Both the position numbers and the translations under genes were made by a program. A stretch of DNA of 64,000 nt, taken from NCBI GenBank assembly GCA_003538625.1, contig DPRR01000025.1, positions 1 through 64,000 on the forward strand, given 5' to 3'. Each line of letters begins with the position of its first letter. Position 1 is the stretch's first letter. The notes below the pieces were generated by a model. It was not told the origin of the DNA. It ran no database searches and saw only the letters and a list, made by a program, of their open reading frames with translations. Positions 1 to 8,804 of the stretch are shown here, piece after piece. The DNA comes from Ignavibacteriales bacterium. Its GTDB lineage: Bacteria; Bacteroidota; Ignavibacteria; Ignavibacteriales; Ignavibacteriaceae.

Positions 1-12
1 AAGATTTATTTT

Positions 13-42
13 AATCCCGATCTTTTGATCGGGATTTTTTTT
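13..42 (+). terminator. Rho-independent terminator of an upstream gene
   Basis: A perfect 10-bp stem (AATCCCGATC at 13-22, GATCGGGATT at 27-36) with a TTTT loop is followed by a run of T. It probably ends a gene lying left of the window. The sequence is self-complementary, but the T run favours the plus direction. Confidence 0.8.
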
Positions 43-130
43 GTCTTTACTTGCTGAATCTTCCCAAGTCTGGGAATCCGGTTAACTTTTTTATTTCATT
101 TAAAATAATTTGCTAATTTGAATTAAAGTT

Positions 131-165
131 TTTGTTTATTTATAAACTAATTACTTATAAACAAA
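131..165. promoter_or_regulatory. Inverted repeat upstream of the cco operon, possible operator
   Basis: TTTGTTTAT at 131-139 is the exact reverse complement of ATAAACAAA at 157-165, with a 17-nt spacer. It lies about 65 nt upstream of ccoI, where a redox or oxygen regulator could bind. It does not match the FNR consensus (TTGAT-N4-ATCAA). The region is very AT-rich, so chance is a real alternative. Confidence 0.25.
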
Positions 166-228
166 TTGGCACATTATTTTATTAATGTTTATCCTGTATA
201 ATCCGTTTAATTTTTAAAAACCCTTTTT

Positions 229-2646
229 ATGTCATCAGAACAAATAATAAAATCTGAAACACTCTGCTATCATTGCGGCGATCTCTGCAAAGATAAATCT
301 GTCTTTTTAGATAAAAAATTTTTTTGCTGTTCTGGATGTAAAACAGTTTATGAAATATTAAATCAAGGGGAATTATGTAATTATTACAGTTTTAAAGAAA
401 ATCCTGGCATCTCACCAAAAAATTTTGAGTCCAAAAAATTTGACTATCTTGATGACCCTTCTACCATAGGCAGGCTTTTAGATTTTCAGGACAATACCAT
501 TTCAAAAATTACTTTTTTTATTCTTCAAATGCATTGCAGCTCCTGTATCTGGCTTCTGGAAAATCTATTTAAACTAAATCCCGGTATTATTAGTTCAACC
601 GTAAATTTTGTACGTAAAGAATTGAATGTGAAATTTCTTCATGAAAAAATTTCATTAAAAGAAGTTGTCGTTTTAATTTCCTCAATTGGGTATGAACCGC
701 AAATAAACCTTGATACAACTGAAAAAAAACTTTCAACAAAATCAAATAAAAATCTTTACTATAAAATTGGAGTTGCCGGATTTTGTTTCGGAAATATAAT
801 GTTGTTCAGCTTTCCTGAATATTTTTCAATTACTACTTCCGATAGTTTATTAAAAAGTTTTTTTGGTTATCTAAATTTTATTTTATCACTTCCGGTATTT
901 TTTTACTCAGCGTCGGATTATTTTATATCTGCATACAAAGGACTTAGAAAAAAAATAATTAACATAGATGTTCCGCTTTCATTGGGAATACTAGTTTTAT
1001 TTTTGAGAAGTACCTTTGAATTGCTGTTTCTTAATCAAGCAGGGTACTTTGATTCTTTGGCCGGATTGGTTTTCTTTTTGCTTATCGGAAAAATCTTACA
1101 AGAGAAAACTTATGATGCCATGAATTTTGAGCGTGATTATAAAGCTTATTTCCCGCTTTCTGTGACTATCAAACAAAATGAAATAGAAAAATCAATTCCT
1201 GTTTCCAATCTTATGATTGGGAACAGAATTATCATAAGACAAAATGAAATTGTTCCGGCGGATTCAATTTTAATGAATGGAGACGGTTTAATTGATTACA
1301 GCTTTGTTACAGGTGAATCTCATCCTGTAAATAAGGTAAGTGGAGAAATGATTTTTGCCGGCGGAAGACAGAAATCTGGTTTAATTGAATTAGAAGTTAT
1401 TAAAGAAGTATCACGAAGCTATTTAACCCAACTCTGGAATAATGATACGTTTAATAAAAAATCCGAAAGCCAGTTTACAAATTTTTCAAATACAGTAAGT
1501 AAATATTTTACTATAGTTGTTTTGTTGATCGCTGTAATTGCTGCTGCTTTTTGGTATCCGATAAATTCAAATGTAGCAATAAATGTCTTCACTTCCGTAT
1601 TAATTGTCGCCTGCCCTTGTGCATTAGCTTTATCTACACCTTTTACACTGGGTAATGCAATGAGAATTTTTGGAAGGAATAGATTCTATCTTAAAAATTC
1701 TTCAATTGTTGAAATGTTAGCTAAGATAAATTTTATTGTATTTGATAAAACAGGAACTATTACAGAATCCGGTAAATCTGATATTATATACTCCGGTAAA
1801 GTTTTAAATCAGGTTGAACAAAAATCTATTAAATCTCTGGTAAGAAATTCCACACATCCCTTAAGTAAAAAAATTTTTGATTCTATAGACGGAACAGATT
1901 TTTATCCTGTTACAAAGTTTACCGAACCTGCGGGAAAGGGAATTGAAGGGGTTGTTTACGGATATCATATCAGGATTGGATCTGCTGAGTTTGTTAATCT
2001 TAGCAAAACGGAACCCGATGAAGAAAATATCAAAACCAGAGTTTTTGTTTCCATTAATTCCGAAGTTATCGGCAATTTTACAATTGCCAACTCTTATCGC
2101 GATGGAATAGTAAATTTAGTTTCAGATTTGTCATCTAAATATAAAATAGCTTTATTATCCGGTGATAATGAAGGTGAAAAAAATAAATTACTAAAAATAT
2201 TTGGTAAGGAATCTCATCTCTATTTCAATCAATCTCCGATGGATAAACTTAATTTTATAAAAGAATTACAAACTCAAACTAATAAAGTTTTAATGATTGG
2301 TGATGGTTTAAATGATGCCGGCGCATTAAGCCAAAGTGATGTTGGGATTTCAGTTACTGATGATATTAGTAATTTTACGCCGGCTTGTGATGCGATACTG
2401 GATTCATCACAGCTAAAAAATATTTCCGGTTATTTAAAGTTTTCCAAATCAGCTTTAAAGATCATTCATTTGAATTTTTTAATATCATTTTTTTATAATT
2501 TTGTCGGGCTAAGTTTTGCAGTTCAGGGTATGTTGTCTCCACTTGTAGCTGCGGTGCTTATGCCGATAAGTTCTATTAGTGTCGTACTTGTTGCAACTTT
2601 AGCAACAAATTTAATAGCTAAAAAAAGAGGTTTGCTATCTCTGTAA
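229..2646 (+). CDS. ccoI: Copper-transporting P1B-type ATPase CcoI/FixI for cbb3 oxidase assembly
   Basis: This 805-aa membrane ATPase is predicted to move copper for the CuB centre of the cbb3 oxidase. Seen: an N-terminal cysteine-rich segment (C13, C16, C20, C33, C34, C37) typical of CcoI; a heavy-metal domain with M-H-C-S-S-C at 101-106; the transmembrane CPC motif at 462-464; the phosphorylated aspartate D506 in DKTGT; and the C-terminal hinge GDGLNDAGAL. Length is normal for the family. It is the first gene of the cco operon, and its last codons overlap the proposed start of ccoS. A cadmium or zinc exporter would lack the N-terminal segment and this context. Confidence 0.95.
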   Translation: MSSEQIIKSETLCYHCGDLCKDKSVFLDKKFFCCSGCKTVYEILNQGELCNYYSFKENPGISPKNFESKKFDYLDDPSTIGRLLDFQDNTISKITFFILQMHCSSCIWLLENLFKLNPGIISSTVNFVRKELNVKFLHEKISLKEVVVLISSIGYEPQINLDTTEKKLSTKSNKNLYYKIGVAGFCFGNIMLFSFPEYFSITTSDSLLKSFFGYLNFILSLPVFFYSASDYFISAYKGLRKKIINIDVPLSLGILVLFLRSTFELLFLNQAGYFDSLAGLVFFLLIGKILQEKTYDAMNFERDYKAYFPLSVTIKQNEIEKSIPVSNLMIGNRIIIRQNEIVPADSILMNGDGLIDYSFVTGESHPVNKVSGEMIFAGGRQKSGLIELEVIKEVSRSYLTQLWNNDTFNKKSESQFTNFSNTVSKYFTIVVLLIAVIAAAFWYPINSNVAINVFTSVLIVACPCALALSTPFTLGNAMRIFGRNRFYLKNSSIVEMLAKINFIVFDKTGTITESGKSDIIYSGKVLNQVEQKSIKSLVRNSTHPLSKKIFDSIDGTDFYPVTKFTEPAGKGIEGVVYGYHIRIGSAEFVNLSKTEPDEENIKTRVFVSINSEVIGNFTIANSYRDGIVNLVSDLSSKYKIALLSGDNEGEKNKLLKIFGKESHLYFNQSPMDKLNFIKELQTQTNKVLMIGDGLNDAGALSQSDVGISVTDDISNFTPACDAILDSSQLKNISGYLKFSKSALKIIHLNFLISFFYNFVGLSFAVQGMLSPLVAAVLMPISSISVVLVATLATNLIAKKRGLLSL

Positions 2647-2840
2647 TAGTCGTGTTAATAGGGTTTAGTTTGTTTGTGGCAGTTGGATTTTTAATTGCGT
2701 TTTTGTGGAGTGTCAAAAGTGGACAATACTCAGATACTTATACGCCGTCTGTTCGCATACTTTTCGAAGATAAAAAATCTACAAAAGAAAAAGAAACAAC
2801 AAAAGAAATAGAACTAAAAGAAAAAAAACTTGATAATTAA
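2637..2840 (+). CDS. ccoS: cbb3 oxidase assembly protein CcoS, probable ATC start
   Basis: A small single-pass membrane protein needed to mature the cbb3 oxidase. It shows the family pattern of one hydrophobic helix followed by FLWSVKSGQYSDTYTPSVRILFED. The first conventional start in frame is GTG at 2652, which has no Shine-Dalgarno sequence. The frame continues upstream to ATC at 2637, giving I/M-S-V-I-V-V-L-I-G, which resembles the MSVI start I recall for Bacteroidota CcoS. AAGAGG at 2625-2630 sits six bases before that ATC. I therefore favour an ATC start overlapping the ccoI end by 10 nt; GTG at 2652 through translational coupling is the alternative. Confidence 0.85.
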   Translation: MSVIVVLIGFSLFVAVGFLIAFLWSVKSGQYSDTYTPSVRILFEDKKSTKEKETTKEIELKEKKLDN

Positions 2841-2867
2841 TTTACAACTTCAATTAAAGGAGCTCTT

Positions 2868-4991
2868 ATGCAGTTAGAGAAGTTCAGTTACGATAATAAA
2901 ATCGTAAGAGACTTTACTATAGCTTCATTGGTTTTTGGTGTTGTGGGAATGCTGGTTGGTGTTCTTATTGCCAGTCAGCTTTTTGCACCTGAACTTAATT
3001 TTAGTATTCCCTTTTTAACATTCGGAAGAATTCGTCCATTACATACAAATGCTGTAATATTTGCTTTTGTGGGTAATGCCATTTTTGCGGGTATATACTA
3101 TTCACTTCCGCGTTTGTTAAAAGCAAGTATGTTTAGTCCTCTTCTCAGCCGCATTCATTTTTGGGGATGGCAATTAATTATCGTTGCTGCAGCGATAACT
3201 CTTCCGCTTGGAATTACAACAAGTAAAGAATATGCTGAACTAGAATGGCCCATTGATATTGCAATAACAATTATCTGGGTTGTTTTTGGTATCAATATGA
3301 TAGGAACAATTTTAAAGCGAAGAGAAAAACATATGTACGTTGCAATCTGGTTTTATCTTGCAACGTGGGTAACCGTGGCTGTACTGCATATTGTCAATTC
3401 ATTCGAGCTGCCTGTAAGTTTTTTAAAAAGTTATTCTTTATATGCAGGTGTGCAGGATGCATTGGTACAATGGTGGTATGGTCATAACGCTGTAGCTTTT
3501 TTTCTTACTACACCTTATTTGGGATTGATGTATTATTACTTACCCAAAGCGGCAAATAGACCTATTTACTCGTATAAACTTTCAATCATCCATTTCTGGG
3601 CATTAATATTTTTATATATCTGGGCTGGTCCGCATCATTTACTTTATTCTGCATTGCCTGATTGGGCTCAGTCTTTGGGAACGGTTTTTTCTATAATGTT
3701 AATAGCTCCTTCCTGGGGCGGAATGATAAACGGACTTTTAACATTACGCGGTGCATGGGATAGGGTAAGGGAAGATCCAATTTTAAAGTTTATGGTTGTT
3801 GCTGTAACAGCTTATGGTATGTCTACATTCGAAGGTCCGATGTTATCATTAAAAAATGTAAATGCTATAGCGCATTTTACAGATTGGATTATAGCTCACG
3901 TTCATATTGGCGCACTTGGCTGGAATGGTTTTTTAACGGCAGGTGTATTCTATTGGCTGATTCCTAAAATATTTAAGACAAATCTTTATTCTAAAAAAAT
4001 GGCTAATGTACATTTCTGGATTGGAACCCTTGGAATTGTATTTTATGCTTCAGCAATGTACTGGTCCGGAGTTGCACAATCATTAATGTGGAAGCAATTT
4101 AATGATATGGGAATGCTTCAGTATCCAAACTTTTTGGAAACAACACTTCAGATTATTCCAATGTACATAATCAGAGCTTTTGGCGGCACCCTCTATTTAA
4201 TTGGTATGCTGCTGATGGTTTATAATCTTGCCAAAACCATGCTGCAGGGAAAATTAGTTGCAAATGAAGAAGCTGAGGCTGCACCATTACATAAAGACGA
4301 AAAAGAAAAAATATCTCATCGCTGGTTGGAAGGTAAACCAATTTATTTTCTAATTGCATCTTTGATTGTAATTTTAATTGGCGGTATAGTTGAGTTTGTA
4401 CCGACTTTTTTAATCAAATCAAATATTCCAACTATTTCATCTGTTAAACCTTATACACCATTGGAATTACAGGGAAGAGATATCTATATAAGGGAGGGCT
4501 GCAATAACTGTCATTCACAATTGGTACGTCCTTTCAGATCTGAGACTGAAAGATATGGTGAGTATTCCAAAGCGGGTGAATATGTTTATGATCATCCATT
4601 TTTATGGGGATCAAAACGTACCGGCCCGGATCTGCATCGGGAAGGTGGAAAATATCCAAACCTCTGGCATTATTTGCACATGGAAAATCCTAGATCAATG
4701 TCTCCCGGATCAATAATGCCGCCATATCCATGGCTTTTAGAAAATTCATTAGATGCATCATTAACAGTCAATAAAATTAATGCGATGAGAAGTCTTGGAG
4801 TTCCTTATCCCGAAGGATATGAAAATCAGGCAATGGATGATTTGATGAAACAAGCTGAAGCAATTGCACTTGATCTGCAAAAGAATGGTGTACCCGCTGA
4901 ACCTGATAAAGAGATAATTGCGTTGATTGCCTATTTGCAAAGATTAGGGACTGACATAAAAGCAAAACCAGTTGCAGAAATTAATAGGTGA
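2868..4991 (+). CDS. ccoNO: cbb3 cytochrome oxidase subunits I and II fused (CcoN-CcoO)
   Basis: This 707-aa inner-membrane protein combines the catalytic subunit and a mono-haem cytochrome c subunit of the cbb3 oxygen reductase. Residues 1 to about 465 are the multi-helix CcoN part, with haem and copper ligand regions such as RPLHTNAV (H59), WWYGHNAVAFF, GPHHLLY and IAHVHIGALGWNG. After a linker, another membrane helix leads to CcoO, with haem-c motif CNNCH (C545, C548, H549) and the distal region PGSIMPPYPWL. The fusion is known in Bacteroidota and their relatives. A clear AAAGGAGCTCTT leader precedes the ATG. CcoQ follows after 4 nt. Confidence 0.97.
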   Translation: MQLEKFSYDNKIVRDFTIASLVFGVVGMLVGVLIASQLFAPELNFSIPFLTFGRIRPLHTNAVIFAFVGNAIFAGIYYSLPRLLKASMFSPLLSRIHFWGWQLIIVAAAITLPLGITTSKEYAELEWPIDIAITIIWVVFGINMIGTILKRREKHMYVAIWFYLATWVTVAVLHIVNSFELPVSFLKSYSLYAGVQDALVQWWYGHNAVAFFLTTPYLGLMYYYLPKAANRPIYSYKLSIIHFWALIFLYIWAGPHHLLYSALPDWAQSLGTVFSIMLIAPSWGGMINGLLTLRGAWDRVREDPILKFMVVAVTAYGMSTFEGPMLSLKNVNAIAHFTDWIIAHVHIGALGWNGFLTAGVFYWLIPKIFKTNLYSKKMANVHFWIGTLGIVFYASAMYWSGVAQSLMWKQFNDMGMLQYPNFLETTLQIIPMYIIRAFGGTLYLIGMLLMVYNLAKTMLQGKLVANEEAEAAPLHKDEKEKISHRWLEGKPIYFLIASLIVILIGGIVEFVPTFLIKSNIPTISSVKPYTPLELQGRDIYIREGCNNCHSQLVRPFRSETERYGEYSKAGEYVYDHPFLWGSKRTGPDLHREGGKYPNLWHYLHMENPRSMSPGSIMPPYPWLLENSLDASLTVNKINAMRSLGVPYPEGYENQAMDDLMKQAEAIALDLQKNGVPAEPDKEIIALIAYLQRLGTDIKAKPVAEINR

Positions 4992-4995
4992 ACTA

Positions 4996-5205
4996 ATGTA
5001 CAAAGAATTGTTACAATCAATTGAGGGAATTGCGGTGTACCCAATTATATCTTTGATTGTTTTTGTTTTGTTCTTTGCCATCATCCTTCTCTGGATGTTT
5101 AAGGTAGATAAAAATTACATCAAAAAAATGGAAAATCTTCCTCTCGATAATGATGAAGAAATTAATTTTAACAATACAGGTGATTTATATGAGAAAAAAG
5201 TTTAA
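4996..5205 (+). CDS. ccoQ: cbb3 oxidase small subunit CcoQ/FixQ
   Basis: This 69-aa protein has one transmembrane helix (about residues 14-35: YPIISLIVFVLFFAIILLWMF) and a charged tail, as CcoQ has. An open frame extends back to 4972 inside ccoNO, but ATG at 4996 has AGGTGA 4 nt upstream, so I chose that. It lies between ccoNO and ccoP and overlaps ccoP by 17 nt. CcoQ is thought to stabilise the complex. Identification rests mainly on position, size and topology because the family is poorly conserved. Confidence 0.85.
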   Translation: MYKELLQSIEGIAVYPIISLIVFVLFFAIILLWMFKVDKNYIKKMENLPLDNDEEINFNNTGDLYEKKV

Positions 5206-6052
5206 TTATTTTTTCATGATCATAAGTTTAATTTTGATATCAAACGGTTTTGCACAAACAACAACTGCAGCACCTAAACCTGATTTTCCGCCATCATACT
5301 ATGATATAGTTGCACTGTTTCTAATTGCAATTATTATCATCGGGTTTATTACAATTGTATATTTTGAAGGAAGAAAAGTTGTTGTTAACGACGAAAGGGT
5401 TTTACAAAAACAGCCTTCTGCATTTGCAAAGTTTAGAAGAGCAATTACTAAAACAACTCCTGTTGAAACTGAAAATGAATTGTTATTAAATCACGACTAT
5501 GACGGAATCAGAGAACTCGATAGCCAAATACCACCCTGGTTTTTGTGGTTGTTTTATTTAACGATTGCTTTTGCAGTCTTTTATATGCTGGATTATCATG
5601 TGTTTAATTCAAGTCCGCTTCAGGATGAAGAATATCAAATGCAGGTTAAGCAGGCAGAGGCTGAACGAACTGCATTAGTAAAATCCGGTGCATTTCTAAA
5701 TGAAGAATCGGTTACATTATTGACTGATCCGGCGGCTGTTGATGCTGGCAAACAAATATTTGAAGCAAACTGTGTTGCCTGTCATGCTGCGGATGGCGGA
5801 GGATTAGTGGGACCCAATCTTACTGATGATTATTGGATACATGGGGGAGGAATTAAAAATATATTTAAAACTATTAAATACGGTGTAACTGCAAAAGGTA
5901 TGATTAGCTGGCAAAGTCAACTCAATCCGAAACAGATTCAGGACGTAGCAAGTTATATAATATCAATACACGGTACAAAACCGGCAAATCCAAAACAGCC
6001 GGAAGGCACTATCTGGAAAGAATCTGATTCAACAATGGTTGTTTCTAAATAA
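5189..6052 (+). CDS. ccoP: cbb3 oxidase cytochrome c subunit CcoP (mono-haem type)
   Basis: This 287-aa membrane-anchored cytochrome c passes electrons to the oxidase core. It has an N-terminal signal-like helix (MRKKFNYFFMIISLILISNG), a second membrane helix near residues 38-58, the conserved PPWFLWLFYLTIAFAVFY segment before a third helix, and a C-terminal cytochrome c domain with CVACH (C195, C198, H199) followed by GGGLVGPNL. Proteobacterial CcoP usually carries two haems; the one-haem form is common in Bacteroidota relatives. ATG at 5189 is preferred over 5150 because AGGTGA lies at 5178-5183. Confidence 0.93.
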   Translation: MRKKFNYFFMIISLILISNGFAQTTTAAPKPDFPPSYYDIVALFLIAIIIIGFITIVYFEGRKVVVNDERVLQKQPSAFAKFRRAITKTTPVETENELLLNHDYDGIRELDSQIPPWFLWLFYLTIAFAVFYMLDYHVFNSSPLQDEEYQMQVKQAEAERTALVKSGAFLNEESVTLLTDPAAVDAGKQIFEANCVACHAADGGGLVGPNLTDDYWIHGGGIKNIFKTIKYGVTAKGMISWQSQLNPKQIQDVASYIISIHGTKPANPKQPEGTIWKESDSTMVVSK

Positions 6053-6079
6053 TCTTGTTGAAATAATTATTATGAGTAA

Positions 6080-7513
6080 ATGATGGATAAAAATGAAGAA
6101 CTGATTGAAGAGGAAAATCAAGATTATAGAAATCAACTTGCAACTGTAACTAAAGAAGGAAAGAGGATCTGGATTTACCCGAAAAAACCTTCAGGTAAAT
6201 TTTATAATGCAAGAACGATTGTTAGTCTAATCCTATTAGCTTTCCTGATAATTGTGCCATTCATTAAAGTTAATGGTCATCAATTTCTTTTGTTTGATTT
6301 TCTCAACAGAAATTTTATTCTGTTTGGAATTCCATTCGGACCGCATGATTTTCATTTATTTGTTCTTGCCATGATTTCGATTATAGTTTTTATAATTCTT
6401 TTTACCGTTGTGTTTGGCAGGATATTTTGCGGCTGGGCATGCCCGCAAACAATTTTTATGGAAATGGTTTTTCGAAAGATTGAGTACTGGATTGAGGGTG
6501 ACGCAAGAGATCAGCGTAAATTGGATGCTGAAGCCTGGAACGGAAGAAAACTTTTTAAGAAGGCTTTGAAAAATATTATTTTCTTCATCATCGCATTTAT
6601 AATCTCTCATATCTTTTTATCCTACATTATCAGTATGGATAAAGTAATATCAATCATTTCACAGCCTCCGGCAGCCCACTTAAGTGGATTCATTGCACTT
6701 ATAGCTTTCTCATTAATTTTCTATTGGGTATTCACATTCTTCCGCGAGCAGGCTTGTACAATTGTCTGTCCTTACGGCAGGCTTCAGGGCGTGCTTCTTG
6801 ATCAGGATTCCATAGTAATTGCGTATGATCATAAGCGGGGCGAACCGAGAAGTAAAATTAAAAAAGATAAAGACCAAACTGATAAAGGCGATTGTATTGA
6901 TTGCCACTTATGCGTTGATGTTTGTCCGACAGGAATTGATATAAGAAATGGAATTCAGCTTGAATGTGTAAACTGTACAGCCTGCATCGATGCATGTGAC
7001 GCTGTGATGGAAAAAGTAAATCGTCCAAAGAAGTTGATTAAATATGCTTCATTAAATGGAATTGAAAATAAATCCAAATTTAAAGTTACTCCCAGAATTA
7101 TGTTATACTCCGTAATTCTTGTTGTGTTGGTCGGAATACTCGGATACTTGCTCTCTGTGAGAACTGAGTATGCAGTAAATGTTTTAAGAACTCCCGGAAT
7201 GCTATTCCAGGAGCAGCCAAATGGAAAAGTAAGCAACGTCTACGATTTGAATATTGTAAATAAAACTTTCCATGAAACACCTGTCCGGATTAAACTCGAA
7301 AGTCCCGCAAATGGCGAGTTAAAATTAGTCGGTAAGGATATTGTACTTAAATCCCAGCAAATTGTTGAAACCAAGTTTTTAGTATTGCTCGATAAAACAA
7401 GTCTTAAAAGGATGAATACTCCGATTGAAATTGGCGTTTATGATGGAAATAAATTAATTAAAAAAGTAAAAACTTCATTTTTAGGACCGGTGGAAATCAA
7501 TGAACAAAAGTAA
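6080..7513 (+). CDS. ccoG: cbb3 oxidase accessory protein CcoG/FixG, polyferredoxin-like
   Basis: This 477-aa membrane protein of the CcoG/FixG (RdxA) family is thought to reduce copper during cbb3 assembly. Seen: several membrane helices in the first half; CGWACPQT and CTIVCPYGR cysteine motifs; two 4Fe-4S ferredoxin motifs (CIDCHLCVDVCP, then CVNCTACIDACD); and a C-terminal periplasmic immunoglobulin-like domain. It starts 27 nt after ccoP and overlaps ccoH by 14 nt, which suggests translational coupling. Two adjacent ATGs (6080, 6083) make the exact start uncertain by one residue. Confidence 0.95.
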   Translation: MMDKNEELIEEENQDYRNQLATVTKEGKRIWIYPKKPSGKFYNARTIVSLILLAFLIIVPFIKVNGHQFLLFDFLNRNFILFGIPFGPHDFHLFVLAMISIIVFIILFTVVFGRIFCGWACPQTIFMEMVFRKIEYWIEGDARDQRKLDAEAWNGRKLFKKALKNIIFFIIAFIISHIFLSYIISMDKVISIISQPPAAHLSGFIALIAFSLIFYWVFTFFREQACTIVCPYGRLQGVLLDQDSIVIAYDHKRGEPRSKIKKDKDQTDKGDCIDCHLCVDVCPTGIDIRNGIQLECVNCTACIDACDAVMEKVNRPKKLIKYASLNGIENKSKFKVTPRIMLYSVILVVLVGILGYLLSVRTEYAVNVLRTPGMLFQEQPNGKVSNVYDLNIVNKTFHETPVRIKLESPANGELKLVGKDIVLKSQQIVETKFLVLLDKTSLKRMNTPIEIGVYDGNKLIKKVKTSFLGPVEINEQK

Positions 7514-7952
7514 ATTCAATTGGGGAACCGGGATTCTGATTTCCATAATTATTTTTATGGTGATTACCATCAGCACCGTAGTATTTTTAATGAACCAGGA
7601 TGTAGATTTGGTTGCCAGCGATTATTACGATAGAGGGATTCATCATCAGGAACAGATTGATAAGGTGAACAGAACTAATGCGTTGGGTAAAGAAGTTCAG
7701 ATAATTCCTGAAAATGGTTTTGTCAGGTTTAGTTTCCCAAAATCAATAGTTCAAAAAGTATTGAGTGGCAAGATTCAATTCTATCGTCCATCTGATTCTA
7801 AAAAAGATTTTTCGTTTGCACTTTCAATTGATACAAGTGCACAACAAATTATTTCTACTGATAAGATCGATAAAGGATATTGGAAAGTTGAGCTTAGTTG
7901 GAAACAGGATTCTATAGAGTATTATAAAGAAAGTTCATTTGTAATAAATTAA
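7500..7952 (+). CDS. ccoH: cbb3 oxidase assembly protein CcoH/FixH
   Basis: This 150-aa protein has one N-terminal membrane helix (residues 8-31), the conserved sequence NQDVDLVASDYYDRGIHHQEQIDK, and a beta-rich periplasmic domain, all typical of FixH. It acts with CcoG, CcoI and CcoS in maturing the cbb3 oxidase. The start overlaps ccoG. A hairpin repeat begins 5 nt after its stop codon. Confidence 0.92.
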   Translation: MNKSKFNWGTGILISIIIFMVITISTVVFLMNQDVDLVASDYYDRGIHHQEQIDKVNRTNALGKEVQIIPENGFVRFSFPKSIVQKVLSGKIQFYRPSDSKKDFSFALSIDTSAQQIISTDKIDKGYWKVELSWKQDSIEYYKESSFVIN

Positions 7953-7957
7953 ATTAA

Positions 7958-8077
7958 GTCATTGCGAGGAGTCCTCGACGAAGCAATCTTTAATTCCATT
8001 TATGATAATTATTTTTACAGATTGCTTCATCCCGATAAACCTGTCTGCCGACAGGCAAGATTGTGATTCGCAATGAC
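7958..8077. repeat. Hairpin repeat, GTCATTGCGA family, carrying a nested palindrome
   Basis: The ends GTCATTGCGA (7958-7967) and TCGCAATGAC (8068-8077) are exact inverted repeats, and a second pair, AAGCAATCT (7981-7989) and AGATTGCTT (8019-8027), lies inside. The right half also contains the CCTGTC-TGCC-GACAGG palindrome (about 8040-8058) seen elsewhere in the window. The same GAAGCAATC/GATTGCTTC pair occurs at 15665-15766. It lies between ccoH and the SafE-like gene. Confidence 0.75.
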
Positions 8078-8090
8078 ATTAAGTTAAACT

Positions 8091-8804
8091 ATGTCACCAG
8101 AAATTTTAACAGCATTCTTTGTTGGGTTATTTGGAAGTTTCCATTGCATTGGTATGTGCGGACCAATAGCTATTGCACTTCCTATTCCAAACTCGAACAA
8201 TCTTTCTTTTGTTACGGGAAGACTACTATACAATCTTGGAAGGATTACTACTTATTCTTTCCTTGGTGCGGTTTTTGGGCTGCTTGGTTCCCGACTTGTT
8301 ATTTCCGGTTTTCAACAAAGTTTATCTATTGCTCTGGGAGTTGCAATAGTGATTGCTGTTTTAATTCCACGCGGATACAAAACAAAAATATCCCAGCATA
8401 AACTTGTGCAAAAAATAACACTGCCGTTAAAATCAGGAATAAGCGATTTGTTTAAGCGAGGAACTTTTTCTTCAATGTTTTTAATTGGATTACTTAATGG
8501 CTTTCTTCCGTGCGGATTGGTTTATGTTGCCCTGGCAGGAGCAATTGCCAGCGGGGATGCAATTTCCGGTACCACAGTTATGATTTTATTCGGACTTGGA
8601 ACTGTACCAACCATGTTTGCCGCAACAATCTTTGGAAAGTTTATAAATATTAATATCAGAAGAAAAATTACTAAAGCGGTTCCAGTTTTTGCTTTAGTGC
8701 TTGGGCTGCTTTTTATTTTACGCGGAATGGGATTAGGGATTCCGTATATCTCACCAAAGATTTCTGCGCAAGTTGTTAATCAATCAAATCTAGATTGCCA
8801 CTAA
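8091..8804 (+). CDS. Sulfite exporter TauE/SafE-family (UreH-like) membrane protein of the cco operon
   Basis: This 237-aa protein has about six membrane helices and begins with the family motif FVGLFGSFHCIGMCGPIAIAL; the second half repeats it as LLNGFLPCGLVYVALAGAI. Genes of this type commonly follow ccoGH or ccoIS. A role in copper supply or thiol/redox handling for oxidase assembly is suggested by context and is unproven here. The last codons (LDCH and stop) lie inside a hairpin repeat, so the C-terminus may have been reshaped by its insertion. Confidence 0.88.
   Translation: MSPEILTAFFVGLFGSFHCIGMCGPIAIALPIPNSNNLSFVTGRLLYNLGRITTYSFLGAVFGLLGSRLVISGFQQSLSIALGVAIVIAVLIPRGYKTKISQHKLVQKITLPLKSGISDLFKRGTFSSMFLIGLLNGFLPCGLVYVALAGAIASGDAISGTTVMILFGLGTVPTMFAATIFGKFININIRRKITKAVPVFALVLGLLFILRGMGLGIPYISPKISAQVVNQSNLDCH

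Noticed and set aside
166..202. TTGGCA and TATAAT as a sigma-70 promoter for ccoI
   Set aside because: The spacing is 25 nt instead of about 17, and the lineage seems to use TAnnTTTG.
5189..6052. CcoP as a truncated subunit because only one haem motif is present
   Set aside because: Mono-haem CcoP is normal in this part of the tree, and all expected membrane segments are present.
8063..8401. Open frame of 112 codons overlapping the SafE-like gene
   Set aside because: Out of frame with a clearly recognisable membrane protein, Cys/Trp-rich composition, and its start lies inside a repeat; it is a shadow.
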